DNA of 23,872 nt from CAYVUI01 sp964454745 (lineage in GTDB: Bacteria; Planctomycetota; Phycisphaerae; Sedimentisphaerales; Anaerohalosphaeraceae), in the NCBI GenBank assembly GCA_964454745.1, contig CAYVUI010000074.1:1-23872 (forward strand), in the 5' to 3' direction. Each line of letters opens with the position of its first letter. The stretch's first letter is position 1. The translations under genes and the position numbers were made by a program. Shown here in pieces: positions 7,428 to 15,996 of the stretch. The notes below the pieces were generated by a model. That model was not told the DNA's origin. It ran no database searches and saw nothing but the letters and a program-made list of their open reading frames with translations.

Positions 7428-8597
7428 CTAAATCGGATTCATTACATATTTCTTGCGGTATTCAACCGGGGTTATCCCCTTGATGCTCTTAAACAGCCTG
7501 CCCATGTGGTGCAGCCCGTTGAATTCGAGGTTCTCGGCAATCTGGGAAAGGGTAAGATTAGTTCGAACCAGCATATTGACAACCTGCTGGGCCCGATGAA
7601 TCCGAATCTCATGGTTGATCGACCGTTTCAATGCCTTGCGAAATTTCCGTTCCAGTTGTCTTCGCGATATCGAAACCTCGTCACAGACATCATTGACCCC
7701 GATAAGCCGATTGGAATGCTTGCGGATAAACTGGATCGCTGCGGCCACCTGCTTGTCTTCAACGGCGACAACATCGGTTGAATGCCGGGTTACCACTTGC
7801 GTGGGGCGAATAAAAATTCGATTTCGCGTGTTTTCTCTGTTTTGCATCAGCCCGTCGAGCACCTTTGCGGCCCGGTATCCGGCCTGCTTTGAGTCCAGCG
7901 CAATGCTCGACATCGGCGGATCGGTCAAATCGCAGATCAAGTCATCATTATCCACACCGATCACAGCCACCTCTTCAGGCACATTGGCACCGATCACCTT
8001 GCACGCCTGCAACACATGCTGTCCCGCGATATCATTACAAGCCATAATACCAACCGGCTTTTCAAGTCCGTCGACCCAGCGGGAAATTTCCAGCACCTCG
8101 TCATATCGCGTTTTTTCCGATTTGAGAGGGTGAGACATTACCGCTACACGATGTTCATACTCCCCCAGGTGCTCCGCAAATCCCCTTCGCCGTTCATTTG
8201 ACCAGTGCTCATTTGTACAGCCGTAAAATCCAAAACGGCTTAGCCCAAGGCCCAGGAGATGGCTCGCCGCCATCTGTCCGATTTCCGTATCGCTGGTCGA
8301 AATCGTACTGATATGCTCAAGTTCCGGATCATTGGGATTTTCCACGAAGATCACCAGCGGCAGGCCCAGTTCAAGCACGATATAGGCGGCCCTGCTTCCA
8401 AGAGCCGATGCAACCAGGCCGTCCGCCTTGAGGTTCCTGAGTTCATCAATCCCCTTTGCGGCCAAATCCGGCTCCCGGTAGAAAATCCACGGACCGGCCT
8501 GAATCGAATACTGAGCGATTCCGCGTATCAAATCCCTGGCGTAAGTTGCTGTTGAATCAAGGTTTAGGACGACTTGTCTGATGGTTTCAGGCGGCAT
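7428..8597 (-). CDS. XylR-type transcriptional regulator (LacI-like sensor plus AraC helix-turn-helix)
   Basis: The product has 389 residues. Residues 6-275 resemble a periplasmic-binding-protein/LacI-like sugar-binding domain: VVLNLDSTATYARDLIRGIAQY at the start, ACNDIAGQHVLQAC (186-199) and VAVIGVDNDDL (210-220). Residues 283-386 are an AraC-type double helix-turn-helix (IGVNDVCDEVSISRRQLERKF; LTLSQIAENLEFNGLHHMGRLFK; GITPVEYRKKY). This architecture is that of E. coli XylR and of many planctomycete regulators next to glycan genes. It should bind a mono- or disaccharide in the cytoplasm and activate transcription. It is divergent from the sulfatase operon at 8874, and three AraC-type half-sites lie in the shared intergenic region, making that operon the obvious target. 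No ribosome site is visible before the ATG. Confidence 0.9.
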   Translation of the reverse strand: MPPETIRQVVLNLDSTATYARDLIRGIAQYSIQAGPWIFYREPDLAAKGIDELRNLKADGLVASALGSRAAYIVLELGLPLVIFVENPNDPELEHISTISTSDTEIGQMAASHLLGLGLSRFGFYGCTNEHWSNERRRGFAEHLGEYEHRVAVMSHPLKSEKTRYDEVLEISRWVDGLEKPVGIMACNDIAGQHVLQACKVIGANVPEEVAVIGVDNDDLICDLTDPPMSSIALDSKQAGYRAAKVLDGLMQNRENTRNRIFIRPTQVVTRHSTDVVAVEDKQVAAAIQFIRKHSNRLIGVNDVCDEVSISRRQLERKFRKALKRSINHEIRIHRAQQVVNMLVRTNLTLSQIAENLEFNGLHHMGRLFKSIKGITPVEYRKKYVMNPI

Positions 8598-8741
8598 TTG
8601 TAAAAAAGAGTGTGCTTTCGATTGAAAAGTTCCGCTTTTTCACCGGTAAATATCTATAAAATAACAAGCTACAGTTTTTATGTGAAAAATAACTGCCCTA
8701 AAGGATATACATTTCGAGGTACAGGATTTATAATCTCATTT

Positions 8742-8823
8742 ATGTCGCATTCAAACCAAAGTAAATGCATAGGCTTCAAGACCGGCATGTCGCATAATAT
8801 CCATAGATTGTCGCAAAGTGACC
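8742..8823 (+). promoter_or_regulatory. Three AraC-type bipartite half-sites in front of the sulfatase operon
   Basis: Three direct copies of W-TGTCGCA-W-N5-CC begin at 8742 (ATGTCGCAT...CC), 8787 (ATGTCGCAT...CC) and 8808 (TTGTCGCAA...CC). The last two are exactly 21 bp apart and the first is 45 bp upstream of the second. The two-block shape and the 21-bp tandem spacing are the known layout of AraC I1/I2 sites. The last copy ends 50 bp before the sulfatase ATG, leaving room for a promoter (possible -10 TAAAAT at 8847-8852) and an AAGGG ribosome site at 8862. Binding by the divergent XylR-like protein is inferred. The rest of the 276-bp intergenic region (8598-8741) is AT-rich with no other feature I can defend. 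Confidence 0.6.
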
Positions 8824-8873
8824 TTCGTTTTGCAAGCAAATTTGATTAAAATCCTAATTAAAAGGGCACGATT

Positions 8874-10346
8874 ATGAAAAGTATCAGCAGACGCGGTTTC
8901 TTAAGAAAGTCGGCGGGCGCACTGGCAGGTTCATTTCTGGGCCTAAGTGCCCTTAATCAAACAAATACATTTGCGCAATCCAAACCTACCGAAAAACCCA
9001 ATTTTATCTTCCTTTTTGCCGATGATCTCGGCTGGGGCGACCCTGGCTGCTACGGAGGCAGATTGAAGACCCCAAGTCTCGATAAACTTGCACGGCAGGG
9101 CACCCGGTTTTCCCAGTTTTATGTCTGCGGATCGGTCTGTTCACCCAGCCGGGCCGCGATTATGACCAGCCATTATCCCGCACGCCACGGCGTTCATGGC
9201 CACTTTGCAAAGACTTCTCTAAACGACAAACGCGGAATGCCGCATTACCTGGATACAGAATTCACCACTGTCGCGGACCTGCTCTCGCAAAACGGTTACC
9301 GGACCGGTCACTTTGGCAAGTGGCACTTGGGTTATGATACCCTCAAAAACAAACCCGAATTGCAGGAAAAATGTTCGCTCGATCTTTATGGATTTGACGA
9401 ATACCAGCTCAGCAACGATCAATGGAACATCTGGAGCCCTCAAAACCGTCCGGTCAGCACAAAAATGGTGCTCGACAAAACTTTTGAATTCGTCAAAAAG
9501 AACAAGGACCGGCCTTTTTATGCCCAGGCCTGGTTTGCCGACCCGCATGCAACGCTCAATCCTTCCGATGAGCAGATGGACGACTATGATTCGATCTATT
9601 TCAATCCCCGCGGCGTAGAGCACCGCAGCACATGGGAGATTTACGGTGGAACCGTTACCGAGATGGACCGCCAGATTGGGATTTTCATGGACAAACTGGA
9701 TAAGCTGGGCCTTGCAGAAAACACATACGTTATCTTCTCCAGCGATAACGGCCCCGAGGATATCCATATCAGCAATGCCACCCACAGTGGTGTCGGCAGC
9801 CCCGGGCCGTTCCGCGGGCGCAAACGCAGCATTTACGAGGGCGGCATTCGTGTGCCGTTTATTGTACGTCGACCGGGCACGGTTCCCGCCGGCATGCTAA
9901 ACGAAAAAAGTGTGGTCGCCGCCGTTGATTATATGCCGACGATTTGTTCGCTTGCCGGGGTAAATGTCCCGGCCGGTGTGAAATCCGACGGCCAGGATAT
10001 GTCAAAGGCCATCCTTGGCGATTCGATAATGAGAACCCGCCCCCTGATGTGGGAATGGCGGTACAAGGTTTACGGGTATAAACATCATTGTCCGCCGATG
10101 CTGGCGATTCGCGATGGAAAGTGGAAGCTGCTGATGAACCCTGACGGCAGTCGCATCGAGCTGTATGATATCCCCGCTGACCCGATGGAGCTTAATAATC
10201 AGGCCGATCGATACCCCGAGGTTGTCAGTTATATGAGCAAAATGGTCCTTGCATGGCAGGCCGAACTGCCTGAGAGCCCGCTCGACCCGGAAGCCGGCAG
10301 AAACGATTACCCCTGGCCCCAGGATTACACCCAAAAGAACGGTTAG
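8874..10346 (+). CDS. Tat-exported sulfatase (CSPSR active site)
   Basis: The product has 490 residues. A twin-arginine signal (SRRGFLRKSAGALAGSFLGL, 5-24) directs folded export. The alkaline-phosphatase-fold sulfatase domain starts at about 42 with NFIFLFADDLGWGD; D50 and D51 are calcium ligands. The C89-S-P-S-R93 motif is the site at which Cys is converted to formylglycine. Further catalytic landmarks are FGKWHLG (K149, H151), SSDNGPED (D291, N292) and RGRKRSIYEGGIRVPF (K317). The length is usual for type I sulfatases of marine polysaccharide degraders. No maturase gene (anSME or FGE) is in the window, so activation must come from elsewhere. It is the first gene of the operon controlled from the 8742-8823 region; the second sulfatase follows after 3 bases. 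Confidence 0.95.
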   Translation: MKSISRRGFLRKSAGALAGSFLGLSALNQTNTFAQSKPTEKPNFIFLFADDLGWGDPGCYGGRLKTPSLDKLARQGTRFSQFYVCGSVCSPSRAAIMTSHYPARHGVHGHFAKTSLNDKRGMPHYLDTEFTTVADLLSQNGYRTGHFGKWHLGYDTLKNKPELQEKCSLDLYGFDEYQLSNDQWNIWSPQNRPVSTKMVLDKTFEFVKKNKDRPFYAQAWFADPHATLNPSDEQMDDYDSIYFNPRGVEHRSTWEIYGGTVTEMDRQIGIFMDKLDKLGLAENTYVIFSSDNGPEDIHISNATHSGVGSPGPFRGRKRSIYEGGIRVPFIVRRPGTVPAGMLNEKSVVAAVDYMPTICSLAGVNVPAGVKSDGQDMSKAILGDSIMRTRPLMWEWRYKVYGYKHHCPPMLAIRDGKWKLLMNPDGSRIELYDIPADPMELNNQADRYPEVVSYMSKMVLAWQAELPESPLDPEAGRNDYPWPQDYTQKNG

Positions 10347-10349
10347 AAT

Positions 10350-11981
10350 ATGACGGACAATGTGACAAGAAGAAACTTTCTCAAGCTAAGTGGTCTTGCC
10401 GCCGCGGCGGTTACCGTACACAATAGCGGCTGCACGGAGTCAAAGGCAAAGTCAATGGCTTCGTCGAAATTTACCCCCACGAATCGAAATGTCGTGGTGA
10501 TTCTCTGTGACCAGCTTCGCAAAGACTTTTTGAACATTTACGGTTGTAACGCGGTCCCGACGCCGAATCTCGATATGCTTGCGGCCAATGGTGTCGTTTT
10601 TGACAACGCGATTACCCAGTCGCCGGTTTGCGCCCCGGCCAGGGCCTGCATGATGACCGGACGCTATGTCTCGAATCACGGTGTATGGACCAATGATGTG
10701 CCGTTCCGTAAGGACCTCGAATACATTGCCGGGAATATGAACCACCTCGGCTATGCAACCGGCGCTTTCGGCAAGCTCCACCATTACCCCGCGGATGATC
10801 CCAAAGGATTCAGCCATACCAAACAAATGGAGGAAACCCGGCTGGGCAAAAAAGATGATTACTACAAATATTTGAAAGCCAGGCATCCTGAGATCAAGAA
10901 CATTCTTGGCAACTACAACCGCACAGAACTCGTCTTTAACTATCCCAGCGAAGATTATTACGAGTATTTCATTGCCTCCGAGGCGATCAACTTTATCGAT
11001 CAGTCCAGCGCTGCCGGCAAGCCGTTTTTTGCCTGGGTTTCCTTCCAGGGCCCGCATACGCCCTATGATCCGCCGCGTGAAGTCAAAGGCACGGTCAATG
11101 CGGACAAGCTGCCCCGCCCCGTGGACTGCGATGAATCCCTGATGCCCGATGTCCAAAAATACCGTTCGGCCATGTTCCCGCCGCCAGGGCCGTTACAATG
11201 GAACATGAAAATCCGAGAAGCCTATGGGGAGATGATTCATTATATCGATCTCCAGGTCGGCCGGATCATAGCGGAATTAAAGGCCAGGGGCCTTTACGAG
11301 AACACGACTTTTCTCTTCTCCGCGGACCACGGCGACCTCATCGGCGACCACAACAATAATTACAAGGGGCCGTTTCCTTACGAGGCTCAGCTTGCGGTAC
11401 CGATGGTCATCTCGAACCATCCCGACCTTGCAAAAGGCCGGCGTTCCCAAAGCCTGGTCGGCAATATCGACATCCCCTCAACGGTCCTGGACATCGCGGG
11501 TTCCGATCACCGAATGGGCGTTTCGCTTTCCCTGCTCGAGCAGTCCCAAAAAGAGCCTGCGTATGCACGAATCGTCAATTTCAGCGAGTTCTGCGACTCC
11601 TGCAAGATCGTCGAGAACCGCTTCTACCGATATGCCTACTATCCCTTCACGAGCCAGGCACAGTTATTTGACAAGGTCAATGACCCGGACGAACTGAATA
11701 ATCTCGCAGGCCAGGGTAAATTTGCCGCCCTCGAGCAGTACTTCCTAAAGCAGATCATGGATTTCCAGCTCATCGCCAAGGGCATCCGTATCGAGGCCCA
11801 TGATTTCGTTCCCATTCAGCAACAGGGGCTAAAAGACAAATACCCCCTGTTTGAGAAAGATTTCGTCGCGGCCTACCCGCTGACAAAACATAACATAGAA
11901 AACCTCAAAAAGAAGCGTCTCGATTTTCGTTACAACGAATTCATCGAAAAGAATAATTACAATGTAAAGGCTGGGTACTAA
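10350..11981 (+). CDS. Tat-exported sulfatase (CAPAR active site)
   Basis: The product has 543 residues. A twin-arginine signal (TRRNFLKLSGLAAAA, 6-20) is followed by NSGC (C28). This could be a lipobox, but Asn at -3 is unusual, so lipidation is doubtful. The sulfatase core starts with NVVVILCDQLRKDF (D54 metal ligand). C94-A-P-A-R98 matches the CxPxR formylglycine site with Ala where Ser is more common. GKLH (141-144) and FSADHGDLIGDH (323-334, D326 and H327) complete the active site. It differs from its neighbour in subfamily, so the two probably remove sulfate from different positions or sugars of the same polymer. The 3-base gap to the previous gene and the terminator after it define a two-sulfatase transcription unit. 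Confidence 0.94.
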   Translation: MTDNVTRRNFLKLSGLAAAAVTVHNSGCTESKAKSMASSKFTPTNRNVVVILCDQLRKDFLNIYGCNAVPTPNLDMLAANGVVFDNAITQSPVCAPARACMMTGRYVSNHGVWTNDVPFRKDLEYIAGNMNHLGYATGAFGKLHHYPADDPKGFSHTKQMEETRLGKKDDYYKYLKARHPEIKNILGNYNRTELVFNYPSEDYYEYFIASEAINFIDQSSAAGKPFFAWVSFQGPHTPYDPPREVKGTVNADKLPRPVDCDESLMPDVQKYRSAMFPPPGPLQWNMKIREAYGEMIHYIDLQVGRIIAELKARGLYENTTFLFSADHGDLIGDHNNNYKGPFPYEAQLAVPMVISNHPDLAKGRRSQSLVGNIDIPSTVLDIAGSDHRMGVSLSLLEQSQKEPAYARIVNFSEFCDSCKIVENRFYRYAYYPFTSQAQLFDKVNDPDELNNLAGQGKFAALEQYFLKQIMDFQLIAKGIRIEAHDFVPIQQQGLKDKYPLFEKDFVAAYPLTKHNIENLKKKRLDFRYNEFIEKNNYNVKAGY

Positions 11982-11999
11982 GAGAAAGAATCTCAACCA

Positions 12000-12036
12000 A
12001 AGGCATACGGGGTACGTGGCCGCGTATGCCTTTTTT
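12000..12036 (+). terminator. Rho-independent terminator after the sulfatase pair
   Basis: GGCATACG (12002-12009) pairs perfectly with CGTATGCC (12023-12030) around a 13-base loop, the stem is extended by flanking A-T pairs, and TTTTTT follows at 12031-12036. It sits 20 bp after the second sulfatase stop. Its position 31 bp before the next ATG means that the beta-helix genes need read-through or their own promoter, so expression may be graded along the locus. Confidence 0.9.
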
Positions 12037-12067
12037 CTAAAATGATACAGTCAAAAAGAGGTAAGAA

Positions 12068-13888
12068 ATGAACAGGTACGGTGTCTATTTATTTGTGCTG
12101 CTTTGGCTTTCTGCGTCTTTTATAAATGCGCAGCCAGTCGAATTCTTCGTCGCTCCCGGCGGCGAGGATGCAAACCCCGGAACGATGGCTCGGCCTTTTA
12201 AGACGATAACAGGTGCGCAGTTTGCGGTTCGCAGGCAAATTACCAACGGCCTGACCGACGATGTAATCGTTCATATCCTTCCCGGCGAGTATGCCCTAAC
12301 TGAACCGCTGCTTTTTGACAGCCGCGACACCGGCACGACCGTGCATTCCATAACCTACACCGGCTGGGGCCCCGAAAAGCCCATCATTCACGGCGGGGTC
12401 AAAATCTCGGGATTTACCCGCACCCCCGACGGCCTCTGGCAAGCGACAGTCCCGCAGGTTAAGAACGGCTCCCTCTGGTTCCGCTCGCTCTTTAAAGACG
12501 GCAAAAGGCTCATTCGCAGCCGCTGGCCCAATGACCGCTGCATCAAGATCAAGTGTCACAGCGAAGACTGGAAGGAATTCGAGCTCAAAGAACCGCTGCC
12601 CGAAGGCTATACCGGCAACCCAGCCAGCGAACTGATCATCATCCAGAACTGGTCCTCCAGCCGCAGCCTCGTTGCGGGCTTAAAGGCCGGACGCCTGACC
12701 ACCCAAACCCCGCACGGACGTCCCCAACACCCCTGGACAAGCGTAAGCATAGGCAAGTCCGCCTGGCTTGAACATGACCGCACCTTCGTGGATATGCCCG
12801 GCGAATGGCACCTCGACCCCGAAAGCGGCGTGTTGACCTACATGCCGCATGAGGGCGAAGAGATCGAAAGCAGCGTCTTTATTGCCCCGGTTCTCGAAAA
12901 GCTGATCGTGATGAAAGGAACGGAAGAAAAACCCGTTCTTAATGTCCATTTCCAAGGGCTGCAATTCGCATGCAGCCACTGGCCGCTGCCGGAGATCGGC
13001 TTTCTCGGCATTCAGGCAGGCTATTATGGGTATGAACGTCACGGTGAGCCGAAGGTGCCCGCTTATTCGCCCCCGGCCATGATCGAATGGCGATACGCAC
13101 GGGCCTGCGGGATCAAAGACTGTACAATTACCGGAACCGAAGCCTCCGCCATTGGCCTGGGAGCAGGCTGCCGACAGAACCGAATCACCGGATGCCGCCT
13201 GGACGATATCGGAATATCAGGTATCCTCATCGGCCATCGCCACGAGCCTGTACCTGACCTTGATAACGACTGGGACACACCCGGCCAGGTGCCCGTGGGC
13301 AACATCGTGGAAAACAATTATCTCACCCGCTGCGGAAGCGTCTATTACGACGGTGTCGGGATTTTTACCGCCTTTACCGACGGCACCGTAATTCGCCACA
13401 ACCTGCTCCACGATATGTCCTATGTCGGCATCAGCGTCGGTTTCAAGTGGAAAGCCCAGCCGACCAGCATGAAAAACTGCATCCTCGAATACAACCGCGT
13501 TTATAACGTGATACAGAAAGTCTCGGATGCCGGCGGAATTTACACTCTCGGTTTCCAGCCGGGCACCCGGATTCACGGCAACGTGGTTTACAACATCGAA
13601 AAGTCGCCATTCGCAACCCCGACCCTGCATGACTGGGCAAACAATGCCTTCTTCTTCGATGCCGGCAGCAAGGGCTTTGTCATCTCCGAGAATATCGCAT
13701 TCAATGCCGGCCCACGTCCGGTGCGTTTTAATCGAAATACAAGTATCGGCGGAAATCCCAATGCCGAAGAAGGCATGACCTGGTTCAACAATTACCTGGA
13801 TACGGACATCGAGGACCCGGCTTTCCCGTGGGATATTGCGGCAAAGGCCGGCCTTACACCTGCATATAAACATCTTCTTGAAAACTGA
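12068..13888 (+). CDS. Secreted right-handed beta-helix protein (candidate glycoside hydrolase)
   Basis: The product has 606 residues. A signal peptide spans 1-21 (VYLFVLLWLSASFINA). The mature start, EFFVAPGGEDANPGTMARPFK, is the usual opening of pectate-lyase-like beta-helix proteins, followed by VIVHILPGEYALTEPLLF. The family signature PGEWHLDPESGVLTYMP is at 244-260. From about 330 there are repeated beta-helix coils (IKDCTITGTEASAIGL, NRITGCRLDDIGISGILIG, NIVENNYLTRCGSVYYDG, VIRHNLLHDM). The general plan matches beta-helix glycosidases such as GH141, known from fucoidan and rhamnogalacturonan loci, but this assignment is unverified. AGAGG precedes the ATG. The gene lies 14 bp before its paralogue and downstream of two sulfatases, so a role in backbone or side-chain cleavage of a sulfated polysaccharide is likely. 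Confidence 0.88.
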   Translation: MNRYGVYLFVLLWLSASFINAQPVEFFVAPGGEDANPGTMARPFKTITGAQFAVRRQITNGLTDDVIVHILPGEYALTEPLLFDSRDTGTTVHSITYTGWGPEKPIIHGGVKISGFTRTPDGLWQATVPQVKNGSLWFRSLFKDGKRLIRSRWPNDRCIKIKCHSEDWKEFELKEPLPEGYTGNPASELIIIQNWSSSRSLVAGLKAGRLTTQTPHGRPQHPWTSVSIGKSAWLEHDRTFVDMPGEWHLDPESGVLTYMPHEGEEIESSVFIAPVLEKLIVMKGTEEKPVLNVHFQGLQFACSHWPLPEIGFLGIQAGYYGYERHGEPKVPAYSPPAMIEWRYARACGIKDCTITGTEASAIGLGAGCRQNRITGCRLDDIGISGILIGHRHEPVPDLDNDWDTPGQVPVGNIVENNYLTRCGSVYYDGVGIFTAFTDGTVIRHNLLHDMSYVGISVGFKWKAQPTSMKNCILEYNRVYNVIQKVSDAGGIYTLGFQPGTRIHGNVVYNIEKSPFATPTLHDWANNAFFFDAGSKGFVISENIAFNAGPRPVRFNRNTSIGGNPNAEEGMTWFNNYLDTDIEDPAFPWDIAAKAGLTPAYKHLLEN

Positions 13889-13902
13889 TATCTGGAGCCG
13901 CA

Positions 13903-15885
13903 ATGAAAAAGAATACGATTTACCTTGCCCTGTTTCTAATGACAATGTCGTCCTTGCCGCTCTATGCGGAAATGGATACGCCGATTATTCCTGGCGATTT
14001 CTTCGTTTCCCCCGAGGGCGACGACGCCAGTCCCGGCACGCTTGAGCAGCCCTTTCAAACCATCACACGCGCACGCGATGCCCTCCGCGAGGTCATCGCC
14101 GCCGGCCTGGATGCTGACAAAACCGTCTACATCCGCGGCGGCCGATATAACATTACCCGGCCCATCGAATTTACCCCCGCAGACAGCGGCACCGAGCAGT
14201 TTAGTATCACCTACCGCGGCTATCCGGGCGAAAAGGTCATCCTCGACGGCTCCAAAAAGATCACCCGCTGGCGACTCGACAAGGAGCGAAACGCCCTGTA
14301 TACCGATGTCGCGGATGTCAAGTCCGGCCGCTGGAACTTTACCCGGCTCTACAAGGACGGCAAACCCGTAGAAATCACCCGCCTGCCCGAGCAGGGCTAT
14401 TTTCGCAAGGAAAAAGCCGTCGATAACACCCACAAGATACAGTATTACGAAGGCGACCTGAACCCGGAGTACGACTACAGCCGTGCCCAGCTCCTGTTCA
14501 TTCACGACTGGTCAATTTCATTGTCTCCAATCGCCTCGGTCGACAAAAACGAGCGAATCATTACAACCGAATTCGCCGCCGCGTTCGATAAATGGTGGTT
14601 TAAACTCGGCCGCTTTCCGCATCAGCCCTATGCCGTTCAAAATGTTCACGGTGTCATTCAGCCCGGCCGCTGGTGCATCGACCGCGGGTCCGGCAAGGTC
14701 GTCTACTTCCTCGCCCCGCACGATCAGGGCAAAACCCCGGACTTTTTCGCCCCCTATGCAAAGCATTTACTGGTCATCAAGGGCGATCCCGAAACAGATA
14801 CCTATGTCCGGAACCTCCATTTCCAGGATATGGAACTGGCCTACACCAACTGGATGCCCCCGGGCAATCACTTCCTCGAAGCCCAGGCAAACTTTTACGT
14901 CTCCCAAAAGGTCGATGAGATCGAAGTCGAAGACAAAGAAACATCCAATGCCGAGGTTTGGAAAAGAATACCCGCGGCAATAGAATTTACGGCCTGTAAG
15001 AACTGCGGCCTCGAGAGAGTCAAACTCTCCGATCTTTCCCAGGCCGGCGTTTCACTAGGCAGGCAGTGTTACAACAATACAATCAATTCCTGTCATTTCG
15101 TCAATATCGCCGGCAATGGAATCATGGTCGGTGAAGGTGAGAACAATCGCTTGATAGGAGGCCGGCCATGGTGGAAACAGTCACCCCGGCAAGCCTCGGC
15201 CCAAAACCGCATCACGAACAATCTTATTGAGAAATGCGGCCAGGTCTATTTGGGGGCTGTCGGAATCTGGATGGGACTGTCCAGCGACAACCTGGTTGCC
15301 CACAACCTCATCAGGGACCTTCCCTACTCCGGGGTCTCAAGCGGATGGCTGTGGTCAACCAAAGTCTCGCCCTGTAAAGGCAATGTCATCGAATACAACC
15401 ATGTGTACAATGTTCTGGAATTGCTCAATGACGGCGGTGCCTTTTATTTTCTCGGCAGGCAGGATGGAGCCGTTTGCCGGGGCAACCTGATCCATGATAT
15501 CTCGGAATGTGAGTTTTCGCCCCATCCGCTCAATAACGCCTTCCGGTGGGACTGCGGAGGTTCGGGCGTATTGGTTGAACACAATTTTGTTTATAACATC
15601 CAAAATCCTGTCATGCAGTTTAATCGTGAATCCGGTAACAACAGGGTGCAGAAAAATATCTTCATTGCAAGGCCGGGCCAGCGAATCGTCAATTACAGTG
15701 CGAATAAGACCCAGCAGGAAAAAGACGCACTCGTTGCGATGGCGAAAGATTATAACAGAATCTGCCGATCCGACCCGCAAAACGCGGAATTCAAAAAGTA
15801 CCTGAACTATTACAGCGTCAAGACCGGGCCCGAGGTAGATGCACTGGCCTGGCTTGGGCTTTTGGACATGAAAAACCAGGAATAA
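13903..15885 (+). CDS. Secreted right-handed beta-helix protein (candidate glycoside hydrolase)
   Basis: The product has 660 residues. A signal peptide spans 1-22 (TIYLALFLMTMSSLPLYA). DFFVSPEGDDASPGTLEQPFQ (32-52) and TVYIRGGRYNITRPIEFTPAD (74-94) are the same opening modules as in the preceding paralogue, followed by GEKVILDGSKKITRWR (109-124). The shared signature appears as PGRWCIDRGSGKVVYFL (254-270). Beta-helix coils run from about 360 (CKNCGLERVKLSDLSQAGVSL, NTINSCHFVNIAGNGIMVG, NRITNNLIEKCGQVYLG, NLVAHNLIRDLPYSGVSSG). GGAG lies shortly before the ATG. It is the last intact gene of the + strand operon; immediately downstream is the broken start of a sugar kinase gene. Enzyme family and substrate are not determinable by eye. 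Confidence 0.88.
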   Translation: MKKNTIYLALFLMTMSSLPLYAEMDTPIIPGDFFVSPEGDDASPGTLEQPFQTITRARDALREVIAAGLDADKTVYIRGGRYNITRPIEFTPADSGTEQFSITYRGYPGEKVILDGSKKITRWRLDKERNALYTDVADVKSGRWNFTRLYKDGKPVEITRLPEQGYFRKEKAVDNTHKIQYYEGDLNPEYDYSRAQLLFIHDWSISLSPIASVDKNERIITTEFAAAFDKWWFKLGRFPHQPYAVQNVHGVIQPGRWCIDRGSGKVVYFLAPHDQGKTPDFFAPYAKHLLVIKGDPETDTYVRNLHFQDMELAYTNWMPPGNHFLEAQANFYVSQKVDEIEVEDKETSNAEVWKRIPAAIEFTACKNCGLERVKLSDLSQAGVSLGRQCYNNTINSCHFVNIAGNGIMVGEGENNRLIGGRPWWKQSPRQASAQNRITNNLIEKCGQVYLGAVGIWMGLSSDNLVAHNLIRDLPYSGVSSGWLWSTKVSPCKGNVIEYNHVYNVLELLNDGGAFYFLGRQDGAVCRGNLIHDISECEFSPHPLNNAFRWDCGGSGVLVEHNFVYNIQNPVMQFNRESGNNRVQKNIFIARPGQRIVNYSANKTQQEKDALVAMAKDYNRICRSDPQNAEFKKYLNYYSVKTGPEVDALAWLGLLDMKNQE

Positions 15886-15902
15886 AACAAGAGGCAGGCA
15901 GG

Positions 15903-15986
15903 TCATATCTCGGCATTGACATAGGAACCACCGCCGCCAGGGCGGTCGTGTTCAGCGAAAAAGGCGCGACGGTTAAGAATTCGTGA
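15903..15986 (+). pseudogene. Remnant of an FGGY-family carbohydrate kinase (N-terminus only)
   Basis: Frame 15903-15986 reads S-YLGIDIGTTAARAVVF-SEKGATVKNS-stop. YLGIDIGTT followed by a basic residue and AVVF is the phosphate-1 ATP-binding start of FGGY kinases (xylulokinase, fuculokinase, rhamnulokinase, glycerol kinase). Only about 27 residues of a roughly 500-residue enzyme remain; the frame stops at 15984-15986. No ATG is in frame upstream, although GAGGCAGG could be the old ribosome site. It begins 18 bp after the last beta-helix stop, the right place for the sugar kinase of this catabolic operon. The opposite-strand histidine kinase gene ends 11 bp beyond the stop, so the rearrangement breakpoint probably lies at about 15970-15996. 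Confidence 0.75.
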
Positions 15987-15996
15987 TAATTCGCAA

